From Cellulomonas carbonis (lineage in GTDB: Bacteria > Actinomycetota > Actinomycetes > Actinomycetales > Cellulomonadaceae): 64,000 nt of DNA. The notes beneath the pieces were generated by a model that was given only the letters and a program-made list of their open reading frames with translations, was not told the origin of the DNA and searched no databases. Shown piece by piece: positions 24,723 through 33,513 of this stretch. Both the position numbers and the translations under genes were made by a program. The DNA lies in assembly GCF_014636275.1 (NCBI RefSeq), contig NZ_BMEB01000002.1, positions 1 to 64,000 of the forward strand, in the 5' to 3' direction. Position 1 is the stretch's first letter. Each line of letters starts with the position of its first letter.

Positions 24723-24758
24723 CTGAACCGATCACGAGACAGCCGCTCGGGACCAGCC

Positions 24759-25202
24759 TCAGGGGCGAGGGCTCGTGCCGTCGTCCTCCATGATGACCAG
24801 GTCGGAAAGTGCGTCATCGGGCGTGGCGGCGACACCGTCGTCGTCCTCTCGTGGCTCCTGTGGTGGCTGCGGTTCCCACGGCCAGTCACTCGGGTACTCC
24901 GGTGGCGGCCCGTCGCGGTGCGCGTCGGCCAGCGCGGCAAGGCCGGCACTGGCCTCGTCCGCCTGTCTGCGCTGGCGGAGTTGCTCCATGACCGCGAGGA
25001 CGGTGGCCCGGATCGTCTCGACATCGGGCACCCCACCGGCGCGCTCGAGCCCTTCGAGCGGTGGCCGCGCGTGGGCCTCCCAGGTCACCGTCGCGTCGAC
25101 AAGTCTGAGGTACGCGGTGGCGTCCCCTGGGTCGCGCAGCCAGGCGGCGGCGGCCTCCGCCACGCGCTGCGCGAGCGTGTCCGACCGGAAGTCCGGGCTC
25201 AT
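24759..25202 (-). CDS. Hypothetical helical protein with acidic tail
   Basis: This is a 147-residue protein. The first 100 residues are mostly helical (SDTLAQRVAEAAAAWLRDP, and ETIRATVLAVMEQLRQRRQA). The rest is Pro/Trp-rich then acidic (SDWPWEPQPPQEPREDDDG). No signal peptide, membrane segment or known domain is seen. The ATG at 25202 has only a weak upstream match to a ribosome site. It lies just outside the IS3 element and probably belongs to the host chromosome. The function is unknown. Confidence 0.65.
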   Translation of the reverse strand: MSPDFRSDTLAQRVAEAAAAWLRDPGDATAYLRLVDATVTWEAHARPPLEGLERAGGVPDVETIRATVLAVMEQLRQRRQADEASAGLAALADAHRDGPPPEYPSDWPWEPQPPQEPREDDDGVAATPDDALSDLVIMEDDGTSPRP

Positions 25203-25404
25203 GCTCGAACCGTAGCGGGGCGTGCTTCGGGCCGTCTGCCGTGGTCGTGACAGTCAGGTGCCCTCGGTGTGCGGCATCACTGCGGACGGACCCTAGGCCA
25301 TCCGACCGGTCGTCATCACGGATGGCGAGCGCTTGTCCGTGTCGGACCCCGGGAGTAGACCGGGAACGGCGCGACGACGCGCCACCGAGAGGGAGGGGAC
25401 CGCG

Positions 25405-25788
25405 ATGAGCGGACGCGTGGTGCACTTCGAGATCCCGTACGACGACCGCGAGCGCGCGAGCGCGTTCTACCGCGAGGTGTTCGGCTGGAAGGTCGACCAC
25501 ATGGCCGAGTTCGACTACACGGGCGTCACCACCGGGCCGATGTCCGAGGACGGCAGCACGACGGCGGAGCCCGGCTACATCAACGGCGGGATGGCCAAGC
25601 GCGGCGACGTCCCGGGCGGGGGCTCGGTCGTCACCATCGACGTCGAGGACATCGACGCGACGCTGTCCCGCATCGAGGGGCTCGGCGGGTCGACGGTCAT
25701 GGGTCGCACCGATGTCGGCGGGATGGGCTTCACGGCCTACTTCCGCGACTGCGAGGGCAACGTCGTCGGCCTGTGGCAGAACGCCTGA
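25405..25788 (+). CDS. VOC-family protein (glyoxalase/bleomycin-resistance type)
   Basis: This is a 127-residue protein with two beta-alpha-beta-beta-beta modules. The first starts VVHFEIPYDDRERASAFYREVFGWKVD, and the second is SVVTIDVEDIDATLSRIEGLGG ending FRDCEGNVVGLWQ, where the Glu is the conserved metal ligand position. A strong GGGAGGGG ribosome site lies 8 bases before the ATG. This subgroup (HFEIP start, GYINGGM middle) is common in actinobacteria with unknown substrate. It is convergent with the iron-transport operon. Confidence 0.92.
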   Translation: MSGRVVHFEIPYDDRERASAFYREVFGWKVDHMAEFDYTGVTTGPMSEDGSTTAEPGYINGGMAKRGDVPGGGSVVTIDVEDIDATLSRIEGLGGSTVMGRTDVGGMGFTAYFRDCEGNVVGLWQNA

Positions 25789-25822
25789 CGGGCGTCCGGC
25801 CGGGCCGGCCCACCAGGGGACG

Positions 25823-26866
25823 TCAGCGCTGCGGGAACGCCCGGACCGGCCCCACCACGACGAGCCCGACCTTGTCCCCCGGCTCGGGCGGCTGGTGCCC
25901 CACGACGCGCGCACGGATGCCGTGCTTGGACGCGGCGTCGGGCAGGTCGAGCTCGACCACCGCGTCGTGGCCGAAGTACGCGACGCGCAGCACGACGGCG
26001 TCGAGCTGCCCGGCGCCCGCGGCGGTCAGGGTGATCTGCTCGGGGCGCAGCATCACCTCGACGTCGCCGCGGGGCACGTACCCGCGCGCCGGGAGCGCGC
26101 CGAACTCGCACAGGACGCGCCCGTCGGACGACACCCCGGGTACCAGCACCGCGTCGCCGAGGAACTCCGCGACCTCCGCGTCGACCGGCTCGCCGTACAG
26201 GACGCGCGGCGGGCCGGCCTGCCGGATGCCCCCGCCGCCGACGATCGCGACCTGGTCGGCGAAGGACAGCGCCTCGCTCTGGTCGTGCGTCACGAGGACC
26301 GCCGTCGCGCCCGTCGCCCGCAGAGCCCGGGCCGTCGCGTCGCGGGTCGCCGCCCGCAGCGCGGTGTCGAGCGACGAGAACGGCTCGTCAAGCAGCACGA
26401 GACCAGGCCGGGGCGCGAGCGCGCGGGCGAGCGCCACGCGCTGCTGCTGACCGCCCGAGAGCTGGTCGGGCCGCCGGTCGGCCAGGTCGGACGGCAGGCC
26501 CACGAGGTCGAGCAGCTCGAGCACGCGGTCACGGTGACGACGACGCGGCCACGGCAGCCCGAACGCGATGTTCCCCGCGACCGACAGGTGCGGGAACAGC
26601 CCGCCCTCCTGCCGCACGTACCCCACGCCGCGCCGCTCGGGCGGCACCCACGCGCCGTCGCCGGCGACGGTGCGGTCGCCGACGACGACCTCGCCCGACC
26701 GCGGGCGCAGGAACCCGGCCACGACCCGCAGCAGCGTCGTCTTGCCGCTGCCCGAGCCACCGAGCACGGCCGTCGTCGTCCCCTCGCGCACGACGAGGTC
26801 GACGTCGTCCAGCACGGCCTCGCGGCCGTAGCCCGCGGTCACGCCGCGCAGCCGGACCTCGGTCAT
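25823..26866 (-). CDS. fbpC: Iron(III) ABC transporter ATP-binding protein
   Basis: This is a 347-residue ATPase. It has Walker A GGSGSGKTT (36-44), signature LSGGQQQR, Walker B LVLLDEPFSSLD and an H-loop in VTHDQSEAL. A TOBE-like C-terminal regulatory domain follows (about 250-347, starting VMLRPEQITL). This architecture is that of FbpC/PotA-type importers. The ATG overlaps the permease stop (ATGA) and has GGAGGAG upstream. With fbpA and fbpB it completes a ferric-iron importer; the iron box at 32271..32289 heads the same operon. Confidence 0.9.
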   Translation of the reverse strand: MTEVRLRGVTAGYGREAVLDDVDLVVREGTTTAVLGGSGSGKTTLLRVVAGFLRPRSGEVVVGDRTVAGDGAWVPPERRGVGYVRQEGGLFPHLSVAGNIAFGLPWPRRRHRDRVLELLDLVGLPSDLADRRPDQLSGGQQQRVALARALAPRPGLVLLDEPFSSLDTALRAATRDATARALRATGATAVLVTHDQSEALSFADQVAIVGGGGIRQAGPPRVLYGEPVDAEVAEFLGDAVLVPGVSSDGRVLCEFGALPARGYVPRGDVEVMLRPEQITLTAAGAGQLDAVVLRVAYFGHDAVVELDLPDAASKHGIRARVVGHQPPEPGDKVGLVVVGPVRAFPQR

Positions 26867-28476
26867 CGCTCCTCCAGGACGTGACGGCGCAGCAGCAGGG
26901 TCAGCGGCACCGACAGCGCGATCATCACGGCCGCGTAGGGCGCGGCGGCCGCGTAGTCGAGCTCGCTCGTCTCGCGCCAGAACGCGAGCGCAAGCGTGTC
27001 GGTGCCGGTGGGGGCCAGCAGCAGCGTGGCCGTGAGCTCGGTGCTCACGGCGAGGGTGACGAGCACGAACCCCGTCAGCACCGAGGGTGCCATGAGCGGC
27101 AGCACGACGCGCACGAGCGTGGCGGGCCCGCGCAGGCCGAGCGACCGCGCGGACTCCGACAGCTCGGGCGGCGCGGCCGCGAGACCGGCCCGCAACGAGA
27201 CCATCGCGCGCGGGAGGAAAAGGATCGCGTAGGCCAGCACCGTGAGCCAGGTCGTCTGGTAGACCGGCCGCGCCCAGTCGACGGCGATCGTCACGAGCGC
27301 CAGGCCGACGACGACGCCAGGCAGCGCGCTCGCGAGGTAGGTCGCCCGCTCGAGCAGCACCGCGAGCGTCGTCCGGTAACGGTTCACGAGCCACGCACCC
27401 GGCAGCGCGGCGACGATCGCCGCGAGCCCGCCGAGCAGCGCGAGGCCGATGGTCGCGACGGTCACCTGCACGAGCCCCGCGCTCGACGCATCCGGCTCGG
27501 CGAGCGCACGGAGGAGCCACCGCCCCACCGTGCCGACGGGCACGACGAGCGCGAGCGCGACGACGGCGACGAGCCCCGCCAGCACCGGGACGGTCCACGC
27601 GCCGAGCGCCGCCCGCGGTGCGGGACGCTGCGCGCCCGAGCCGACCCGCGCGACGCGCCGTCGTCCGCGCGCGACCACCTCGAGCGTGAGCGCGAGCAGG
27701 CACAGCGTGAGCAGGACCGACGCGAGCAGGCTTCCCGTGCTGTCGGCGAACCCGACGGCGTAGCGCTGCATGATCGCCGTGGTGAAGGTCTGGAACCGCA
27801 TCATCTCGAGCACGCCGTACTCGGCGAGCAGGTGCAGCGTGACCAGCAGCGCGCCGCCCGTCAGCGCGGGCAGGAGGCGCGGCAGCACCGTCCGCACGAC
27901 GGCGGCGGCCGGCGAGAGCCCGAGCGAGCGCGCGACCTCCTCGTCGGACGGGTCGAGCGCGCGCAGCAGCGCCGCGACCGGCAGGAAGACGAACGGGTAG
28001 TACGCGAGCGTCGTGACGAGCGCCGCGCCGGCGAGCCCGTCGAGCCACGGCGCGACCGTGACCCACGCGTAGGCGCTGACGAACGCGGGGACCGCGAGCG
28101 GCGCGAGCAGCAGCGTGCGCCACAGCCCGGGCCACGGCAGGGCCGTGCGCTCGACGACCCACGCGGCGAGCGTCCCGAGTACGAGCGTCGCCGGCACGGT
28201 GACCGCGACGAGCGCCCCGGTGCTGCCGAGCAGCTCGCCGACGCGCGGCCGGAGGAGGAAGTCGGCCGCCTCCGCGAGCCCGGCCGACGACGCGTCGGCC
28301 AGCACCACGAGCAGCGGCAGGACCGTGAGCGCGGTGACCGCCGTGGCGGCCGCCACGACGCCGCGGGTCCCGGCCCCGATCCCGCGCCTGGCCACCGCGA
28401 CCCCGCGGGTCCCGGTCGCGACGCGGGCCCCGCTGGCGGCGGTCGCCGCCGCGCGGGTCCTAGAGGATGCCGGCAT
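26863..28476 (-). CDS. fbpB: Iron(III) ABC transporter permease (fused two-domain)
   Basis: This is a 537-residue membrane protein with about twelve helices in two homologous halves, as in FbpB/ThiP. Each half carries an EAA-like cytoplasmic loop (EEVARSLGLSPAAAVVRTVL in the first, ESARSLGLRGPATLVRVVL in the second) that docks the ATPase. The ATG at 28476 overlaps the end of the substrate-binding gene by 17 bases. An Ala/Arg/Gly-rich N-terminal stretch of about 40 residues precedes the first helix, so a later start is possible. Confidence 0.9.
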   Translation of the reverse strand: MPASSRTRAAATAASGARVATGTRGVAVARRGIGAGTRGVVAAATAVTALTVLPLLVVLADASSAGLAEAADFLLRPRVGELLGSTGALVAVTVPATLVLGTLAAWVVERTALPWPGLWRTLLLAPLAVPAFVSAYAWVTVAPWLDGLAGAALVTTLAYYPFVFLPVAALLRALDPSDEEVARSLGLSPAAAVVRTVLPRLLPALTGGALLVTLHLLAEYGVLEMMRFQTFTTAIMQRYAVGFADSTGSLLASVLLTLCLLALTLEVVARGRRRVARVGSGAQRPAPRAALGAWTVPVLAGLVAVVALALVVPVGTVGRWLLRALAEPDASSAGLVQVTVATIGLALLGGLAAIVAALPGAWLVNRYRTTLAVLLERATYLASALPGVVVGLALVTIAVDWARPVYQTTWLTVLAYAILFLPRAMVSLRAGLAAAPPELSESARSLGLRGPATLVRVVLPLMAPSVLTGFVLVTLAVSTELTATLLLAPTGTDTLALAFWRETSELDYAAAAPYAAVMIALSVPLTLLLRRHVLEER

Positions 28477-29500
28477 CGGTCATCAGGTCGACGACCTGGT
28501 CGGAGTCGAGCGTGAACGGGTCGACGGGCGGCGCCTCGAGCTCCTCGAGCGTCGGCAGGGCGGGGTCGGACGCGACGTCGACCCCGACGGCGTACTCCAT
28601 CGACCCGCTCTCCACGAGGACCTGCTGGCCCTCGGGGCTCGTCACGTACGCCAGGAACTGCTGCGCCTCGTCGGCCATGTCCGACGACGCGAGCACGCCG
28701 CCCGCGGACAGGCTCACGAACGCCCCTGGGTCCTCGCCGCCGAAGTAGTGCAGCGCGGTGTTCGCGCTGCCCTCCTTGTCGGCCGCCTGGTCCCGGTACC
28801 AGTAGTAGTGGTACATGATCCCGACGGGCACCTCGCCCGCGTTGACGGCGTTCATCGTCGCGATGTTGTTCTGGTAGACCTCGGCGTTCTCCGCGAGGCC
28901 GTCGAGCCACGCCGACGTCGCCTCCTCGCCCTGGTCCGCGACCATGCCGGCGACGATCGCCTGGAAGTCGGCACCCCCGGGCGCGGCACCCCACCGGCCG
29001 TCCCACTCGGGGTCGGCGAGGTCCATGAGCGACGCAGGCAGCTCGTCCTCGTCGATGAGGTCGGTGTTGTAGACGAGCACGGTCGAGCGTGCCGCGACCG
29101 ACGTCCACAGCCCCGACGACGGCGCCATCCCGTCGCGCACCTGCGCCGCGGTGCCCTCGGCGACGGGCGCGAGCAGGCCCGCGCGCTCCACCACGGTCAT
29201 CGCGGGCGAGTTCTCGGTGAGGAACACGTCGGCGGGCGACGCGTCGCCCTCCTCGACGATCATGTGGCCCATCGAGGAGTCCTGGCCCTCGCGCACCTGC
29301 GTCTCGATGCCGGTCGCCTCGGTGAACGCCTCGGCCCACGCCTGGGTCACGTTGCGGTGCTGCGACGAGTAGATCTGCAGCGCGCCGGGCTCGGCCTCGA
29401 ACTCCTCGGCGTCGTCGCCGCCGGAGGCGCCACCGCACGCGGACAGCGCGAGGGGCAGGACGACGGCGGCGGCGAGCAGGGAGCGGTGGTGACGGTGCAT
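28460..29500 (-). CDS. fbpA: Iron(III)-binding lipoprotein of the ABC importer
   Basis: This is a 346-residue lipoprotein with signal peptide and lipobox LSAC (Cys22). The periplasmic-binding fold starts LQIYSSQHRNVTQAWAEAF and carries the paired iron-ligand tyrosines Tyr232-Tyr233 in MYHYYWYRD, as in FbpA/FutA-type ferric-binding proteins. It is 64 bases downstream of the A-T-acyltransferase gene in the same orientation, so it may be co-transcribed from the iron-boxed promoter. A more distal promoter of its own cannot be excluded. Confidence 0.9.
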   Translation of the reverse strand: MHRHHRSLLAAAVVLPLALSACGGASGGDDAEEFEAEPGALQIYSSQHRNVTQAWAEAFTEATGIETQVREGQDSSMGHMIVEEGDASPADVFLTENSPAMTVVERAGLLAPVAEGTAAQVRDGMAPSSGLWTSVAARSTVLVYNTDLIDEDELPASLMDLADPEWDGRWGAAPGGADFQAIVAGMVADQGEEATSAWLDGLAENAEVYQNNIATMNAVNAGEVPVGIMYHYYWYRDQAADKEGSANTALHYFGGEDPGAFVSLSAGGVLASSDMADEAQQFLAYVTSPEGQQVLVESGSMEYAVGVDVASDPALPTLEELEAPPVDPFTLDSDQVVDLMTDAGIL

Positions 29501-29564
29501 GCGCTTCTCTCGGTGGTGCCGGCCGGTCGGCCGGGTGCGGGTCTGGGGGACGGACGGCTGGGGT

Positions 29565-32264
29565 TCAGCGGGACGGGCGGCGCGAGGACAACGGGACGAG
29601 GTCCTGCAGCCGGCGGACCGGCCGGTCGGCGAGGCGCCACACGAGGCACCCGAGCGCGACCGCGGCGAGCGTGCCGCCGAGCGGTGTCGGCACGCGACCG
29701 AGCACCTGGAACTGGACGAGGTAGACGTACAGCGACGCGGCCGCGACCACGCCGAGCACGGGGACCACGCGCGCAGGCAGCCGGACCTCGGGGACGAGCG
29801 TGAGGACGGCGATCCCGCCGAGGATCGTCAGGTTGCGGACCGGGTCGTCAGGGAAGAACGTCACGCCGCCCACGACGGCGACCGCGAGCGTGAGCAGCCG
29901 ACGACGACGCGTGTCCGCGTGCGCGACGGCCGCACCGACCGCGAAGAGCCAGAACGTCGTCGGCATGATGCCGCGCAGCACGCCCTCGCCGAGGTGCAGG
30001 ACGACGAACCGCGGGACCAGCGCGACGGCGGCCACGACGACCGCGACCCGCCACGGGTCCCGCGCCCACGTCCGCGCGACGGCGGGCACCGACACGACGG
30101 CCGCGAGGACGACCGTGCTCGCGACGAGCGCGTCGACGAACCACAGCTCGTTGCGGAACCCGTACGTCACGTCGCCGAGCACCCAGTTGGCCAGCACGAC
30201 GTTCGCCCAGCCGTACCGGTCGTGCGTGAGCATCCCGACGAGCGCGACGACCGCAGTCGGGACCGCGATCCCGACGAGCGTCCGGGCCACGCCGCGCCAG
30301 CGACCGCCCGCCGTCGGCGCCGAGAGGCCGAAGCGCGCCGCGTTGAAGCCCGCGACGGCGAGGAGCGTGTGGGCGCCGCCGAGGACGCGGAACAGGTCGG
30401 CGTGCGAGCCGCAGATGACGACGACGGCGATCGCGCGCAGGAGCACCGAGGTCTCGACCGTGCGCCAGCGACGGGCCGGGGCGTCGCCGTCGGGCCGTGC
30501 GCGCTCCGTGGCGCCGTCGGGCGCTGCGCCGTCGGGCATCGTTCCGTGGGAGGTGCCGTGGGGGGTACCGTCGGGCGCCGACCGCCGCGCGCGGCCGAGC
30601 TCGACGAGCTCGGCGAGCGGGCGGTGGTGCCAGCCGCGCGGCAGCGGGCCGACGAGGCCCTCGAGCCGCACCGACGCCTGCACGTGCGAGAGGGAGTCGC
30701 CGCCCTGCTGCACGAAGGTCCGGTCGAGGTCGACCGCGTCGACCGCGAGCACGTCGCCGACGCAGCGCGCGACCTGCACCGCGAGGGTCGGGCTCGCGCC
30801 GACGGCCTCCGCCGTGCGCACGCGCGTCTCCTCGCACGCGTCGGGCGACCCGCCGCGCACGAGCGCCGCGCACCCGAGCCGGTCGACCTTGCCGCTGTCC
30901 AGGCGAGCGAGCGGCACGACGGCCACCGCGACGGCCGCGGGGCCGACGCCGGACGCCTCACCCGCGAGCCGCCGGGCACGGCCCGCGGTCTCGACGGTCG
31001 GGACGCCGGCCTCGGGCTCGACCGCGACGGTGAGCCCCGCGTCGTCCGCGCCGACGCACGCCGTCAGGCCGTCGCGCTCGAGCGCCGCCTCGACCGTCGC
31101 GACGTCGATGCGCAGGCCCATGACCTTCACGAAGCCCGAACGGCGGCCGACGATCCGCAGCAGGCCGTCGGGGTCGAGGCGGCCCAGGTCACCCGTGCGG
31201 AGCTCGTCCAGCAACGCGCCCACCGCGAGGTCGTCCGGATGCTCGGCGTAGCCCATCATCACGCCCGGCCCGCGCACGACGACCTCGCCCGACCCCTCGG
31301 TCGCCTCGGGCACCGACGTGTCGAGGCGGACGGTCGTGCCGGCGACAGGGCGCCCGACCGAGTCCGGGTTCGCGGCGACCTGCGCCGGGTCGAGCACGCT
31401 GATCCGGGCCGTCGCCTCGGTCTGGCCGTACATGACCGCGAGGCCCCAGCCGTGCCGGTCGCCCAGCGCGGCGGTCCGCAGGACGCGGTCGGGGTGCATG
31501 CGACCACCCGCCTGCGCGACGAGCCGCAGCGACGCGTGCTCGCGCTCGAGGACGCCGGAGGACTCCATGAGCTCGACCATGTGCGGCACCACCGCGAACG
31601 TCGTCACGCCCAGACCGTCGACCGCACGCCACAGCGCGTCGTCGAGCACCGAGCCGTCGTGCAGGACGACCGAGCCGCCGACGGCGAGGTGCGAGTGCAG
31701 CACCGACAGACCGAACGTGTAGTGCAGGGGGAGGCTCGTGACGCCGCGGTCGGCCGCCGTGAGGTCCAGCGCCTCGGCGATCGCGAGCGCGTTGCTCGTG
31801 AGGTTGCGGTGCGAGAGCCGGACCAGCTTGGGCGACCCCGTGCTCCCCGACGTGCTGAGCAGCAGCGCGAGGTCGGGGTGGAGCGCGTGGCGAGGGGCGT
31901 CCGACGTGACCTCGAACGGCTCGTCCGCGTCGCCCGTGGCGGTCACGTCCGGCCGGTAGCGGTCGAGGATCCGGCGGGCGCGGACGTCGTCGGCGGTGAC
32001 GAGCGCGACGTGACCCGCCTCGATCGTGGCGAGGTAGGCGGTGACGCCCTCGACGTCGGGCCGCGGCGCGAGGTGCACGAGGCGTCGGCCGTCGGCGACG
32101 TCCGGCAGCCGGGCGGCGAGCTCCTCGACGCGCTCGCGCAGCGCGCCGTGGTCGAGGACGTCCCCCGACGCGGTGACGAGCGCGGGGTCGGTCGCGACGA
32201 CGCCCGGGGCCCCGAGCAGCGTGCTGCTCGGGCGCGGGCGGACCGTGCGGGTCGCGGACGTCAC
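29565..32264 (-). CDS. Three-domain adenylation / carrier / membrane acyltransferase protein
   Basis: This is an 899-residue protein. Residues about 1-480 form an AMP-dependent adenylation domain (LSTSGSTGSPK at 136-146, YGQTEA at 279-284, TGDLGR near 357, A10 Lys in SGKVDR at 459). Residues about 485-560 form a carrier domain with the phosphopantetheine Ser524 in GGDSLS. A linker with repeated PDG/HGT motifs leads to a membrane acyltransferase-3 domain (about 605-899, starting LLRAIAVVVICGSH). It should activate an acid, load it on the carrier and pass it to a membrane-facing acceptor. The start is taken as the GTG at 32264, just downstream of an iron box; the open frame to 32300 overlaps that box. 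Confidence 0.85.
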   Translation of the reverse strand: MTSATRTVRPRPSSTLLGAPGVVATDPALVTASGDVLDHGALRERVEELAARLPDVADGRRLVHLAPRPDVEGVTAYLATIEAGHVALVTADDVRARRILDRYRPDVTATGDADEPFEVTSDAPRHALHPDLALLLSTSGSTGSPKLVRLSHRNLTSNALAIAEALDLTAADRGVTSLPLHYTFGLSVLHSHLAVGGSVVLHDGSVLDDALWRAVDGLGVTTFAVVPHMVELMESSGVLEREHASLRLVAQAGGRMHPDRVLRTAALGDRHGWGLAVMYGQTEATARISVLDPAQVAANPDSVGRPVAGTTVRLDTSVPEATEGSGEVVVRGPGVMMGYAEHPDDLAVGALLDELRTGDLGRLDPDGLLRIVGRRSGFVKVMGLRIDVATVEAALERDGLTACVGADDAGLTVAVEPEAGVPTVETAGRARRLAGEASGVGPAAVAVAVVPLARLDSGKVDRLGCAALVRGGSPDACEETRVRTAEAVGASPTLAVQVARCVGDVLAVDAVDLDRTFVQQGGDSLSHVQASVRLEGLVGPLPRGWHHRPLAELVELGRARRSAPDGTPHGTSHGTMPDGAAPDGATERARPDGDAPARRWRTVETSVLLRAIAVVVICGSHADLFRVLGGAHTLLAVAGFNAARFGLSAPTAGGRWRGVARTLVGIAVPTAVVALVGMLTHDRYGWANVVLANWVLGDVTYGFRNELWFVDALVASTVVLAAVVSVPAVARTWARDPWRVAVVVAAVALVPRFVVLHLGEGVLRGIMPTTFWLFAVGAAVAHADTRRRRLLTLAVAVVGGVTFFPDDPVRNLTILGGIAVLTLVPEVRLPARVVPVLGVVAAASLYVYLVQFQVLGRVPTPLGGTLAAVALGCLVWRLADRPVRRLQDLVPLSSRRPSR

Positions 32265-32270
32265 GATCGG

Positions 32271-32289
32271 CGAGGTTAGCCTTGCCTTA
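32271..32289. promoter_or_regulatory. IdeR/DmdR-type iron box
   Basis: The 19 bases contain AGGTTAGCCTTGCCTTA, matching most positions of the DtxR/IdeR consensus TTAGGTTAGGCTAACCTAA. It lies between the divergent A-T-acyltransferase gene (start 32264) and the phosphopantetheinyl transferase gene (start 32318). Fe(II)-IdeR binding here would repress both directions when iron is plentiful. Confidence 0.7.
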
Positions 32290-32317
32290 TCTATCGGCAC
32301 AAACAGCGAGGTGGGGC

Positions 32318-32926
32318 GTGGGCGTCGAGGTGTGGTGGTCGTCGCTCACCGCGGCCGACGGCGACGCGCTCACGCTCCTCGACGCGACCGAGCGGGCGCG
32401 CCTCGACGCGCTCGACTCCCCCGCGGACCGCGGGCGGTCGCTCGTCGGCGCGGCGCTGCTGCGCGTCGCCGTCGCGGCGCGGCTCGGGGTCGACCCGCGC
32501 GACGTCGCCGTCGACCGGACCTGCGTGGACTGCGGACGCCCGCACGGCGCGCCGCGCGTCGTCGGGCCCGAGCACGACGACGTGCGGCGCACCGTGTGGG
32601 TCTCCGTGTCGCACTCGGGGCTGCTCGTCGTCGTCGCGCTCGGCGACGCGCCCGTGGGTGTGGACGTCCAGCGCGAGGCCGACCTCCGGGCGGACGCGCC
32701 GGCCTGGGCGCGGCACGAGGCCGAGGTGAAGCTGCACGGCGCGGTGACGGCGCGCGGGGGCCTCATCGCCGACGCGCCGGACGCGACCACGACACCGCTC
32801 GCGACGCCCCTCGCGGGCTACGCCGCGGCCCTCGCGACGGCCGGCGTGCCAGGCGCCGTCGTCGTCCGGCACTGGCCCGGCCCGGACGGTGGCCCGGTTG
32901 GGGATGCCGACGACGGCACGGCGTGA
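32318..32926 (+). CDS. 4'-phosphopantetheinyl transferase (Sfp type)
   Basis: This is a 202-residue protein. The Sfp/AcpT signature is split as GVDVQRE (residues 114-120) and WARHEAEVKLHG (130-141), giving the Mg-binding Asp/Glu and the catalytic-region Lys. An upstream VSVSHSGLLVVVAL strand is also typical. It transfers the phosphopantetheine arm from CoA to carrier proteins. The GTG at 32318 has GAGG about seven bases upstream. Divergence from a gene with a carrier domain, with an iron box between them, makes that protein its likely client. Confidence 0.9.
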   Translation: MGVEVWWSSLTAADGDALTLLDATERARLDALDSPADRGRSLVGAALLRVAVAARLGVDPRDVAVDRTCVDCGRPHGAPRVVGPEHDDVRRTVWVSVSHSGLLVVVALGDAPVGVDVQREADLRADAPAWARHEAEVKLHGAVTARGGLIADAPDATTTPLATPLAGYAAALATAGVPGAVVVRHWPGPDGGPVGDADDGTA

Positions 32927-32963
32927 TCCGCTGGCGGGAGCACCGACCGACCGAGGAGCCACC

Positions 32964-33401
32964 ATGCGCCGCCGTCTCGCCGCCCTGACCGCCGTCCCCC
33001 TGCTGCTGCTCGTGGGCTGCTCGTCCGACGACGGCTCGCCCGCCGGCGGGACCGACCGCGGCGTCGAGGACACGGACGACCTCGAGCAGACCGAGCCGCC
33101 CGCCTCTGTGGACGCGGGCTCGGAGGAGGAGCCGTTCCAGTGCACACCGCTGTCGGTCGACCCGGCGGGCGTCTACACGGTCGGCGACGCGGGGACGGTC
33201 GAGCTCCTCGCGGTCGACGGCGTGCTCGACCTGGGCGAGGTCATCCCGACCGACGGCTGGACGCACGAGGTCACCGAGGAGGACGACGACGACGTCGAGG
33301 TGACGTTCACGGGCGACGACGGAGGGGAGATCGCGCTCGTGGCCAGCCTGCAGGCCGACGACGCGGACCCGACGCTCGAGATCTGCGGCCGCGTCGAGTG
33401 A
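32964..33401 (+). CDS. Small acidic lipoprotein
   Basis: This is a 145-residue predicted lipoprotein. It has a basic n-region, hydrophobic core and lipobox LVGC (Cys19), followed by a Ser/Asp/Glu-rich linker. A compact C-terminal domain contains two Cys (FQCTPL and EICGRVE) that may form a disulfide. GAGGAG lies eight bases before the ATG. No family is recognised. It lies 37 bases after the phosphopantetheinyl transferase gene in the same direction, so co-transcription is possible, but a functional link is not evident. Confidence 0.75.
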   Translation: MRRRLAALTAVPLLLLVGCSSDDGSPAGGTDRGVEDTDDLEQTEPPASVDAGSEEEPFQCTPLSVDPAGVYTVGDAGTVELLAVDGVLDLGEVIPTDGWTHEVTEEDDDDVEVTFTGDDGGEIALVASLQADDADPTLEICGRVE

Positions 33402-33513
33402 CGTCGGGCGCGGGGCGCCACCCTCGTCCACCGGTCACGCCGGGCCGCGGCGTCCACCGTCCGACCCGACCCGCCGCCGCCCACGCCCAGCACGCCGCCG
33501 TACCCTGGCGGGC

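Noticed and set aside
29499-32279. 926-codon plus-strand open frame opposite the A-T-acyltransferase gene
   Set aside because: It is low-complexity and antisense to well-defined adenylation and carrier motifs.
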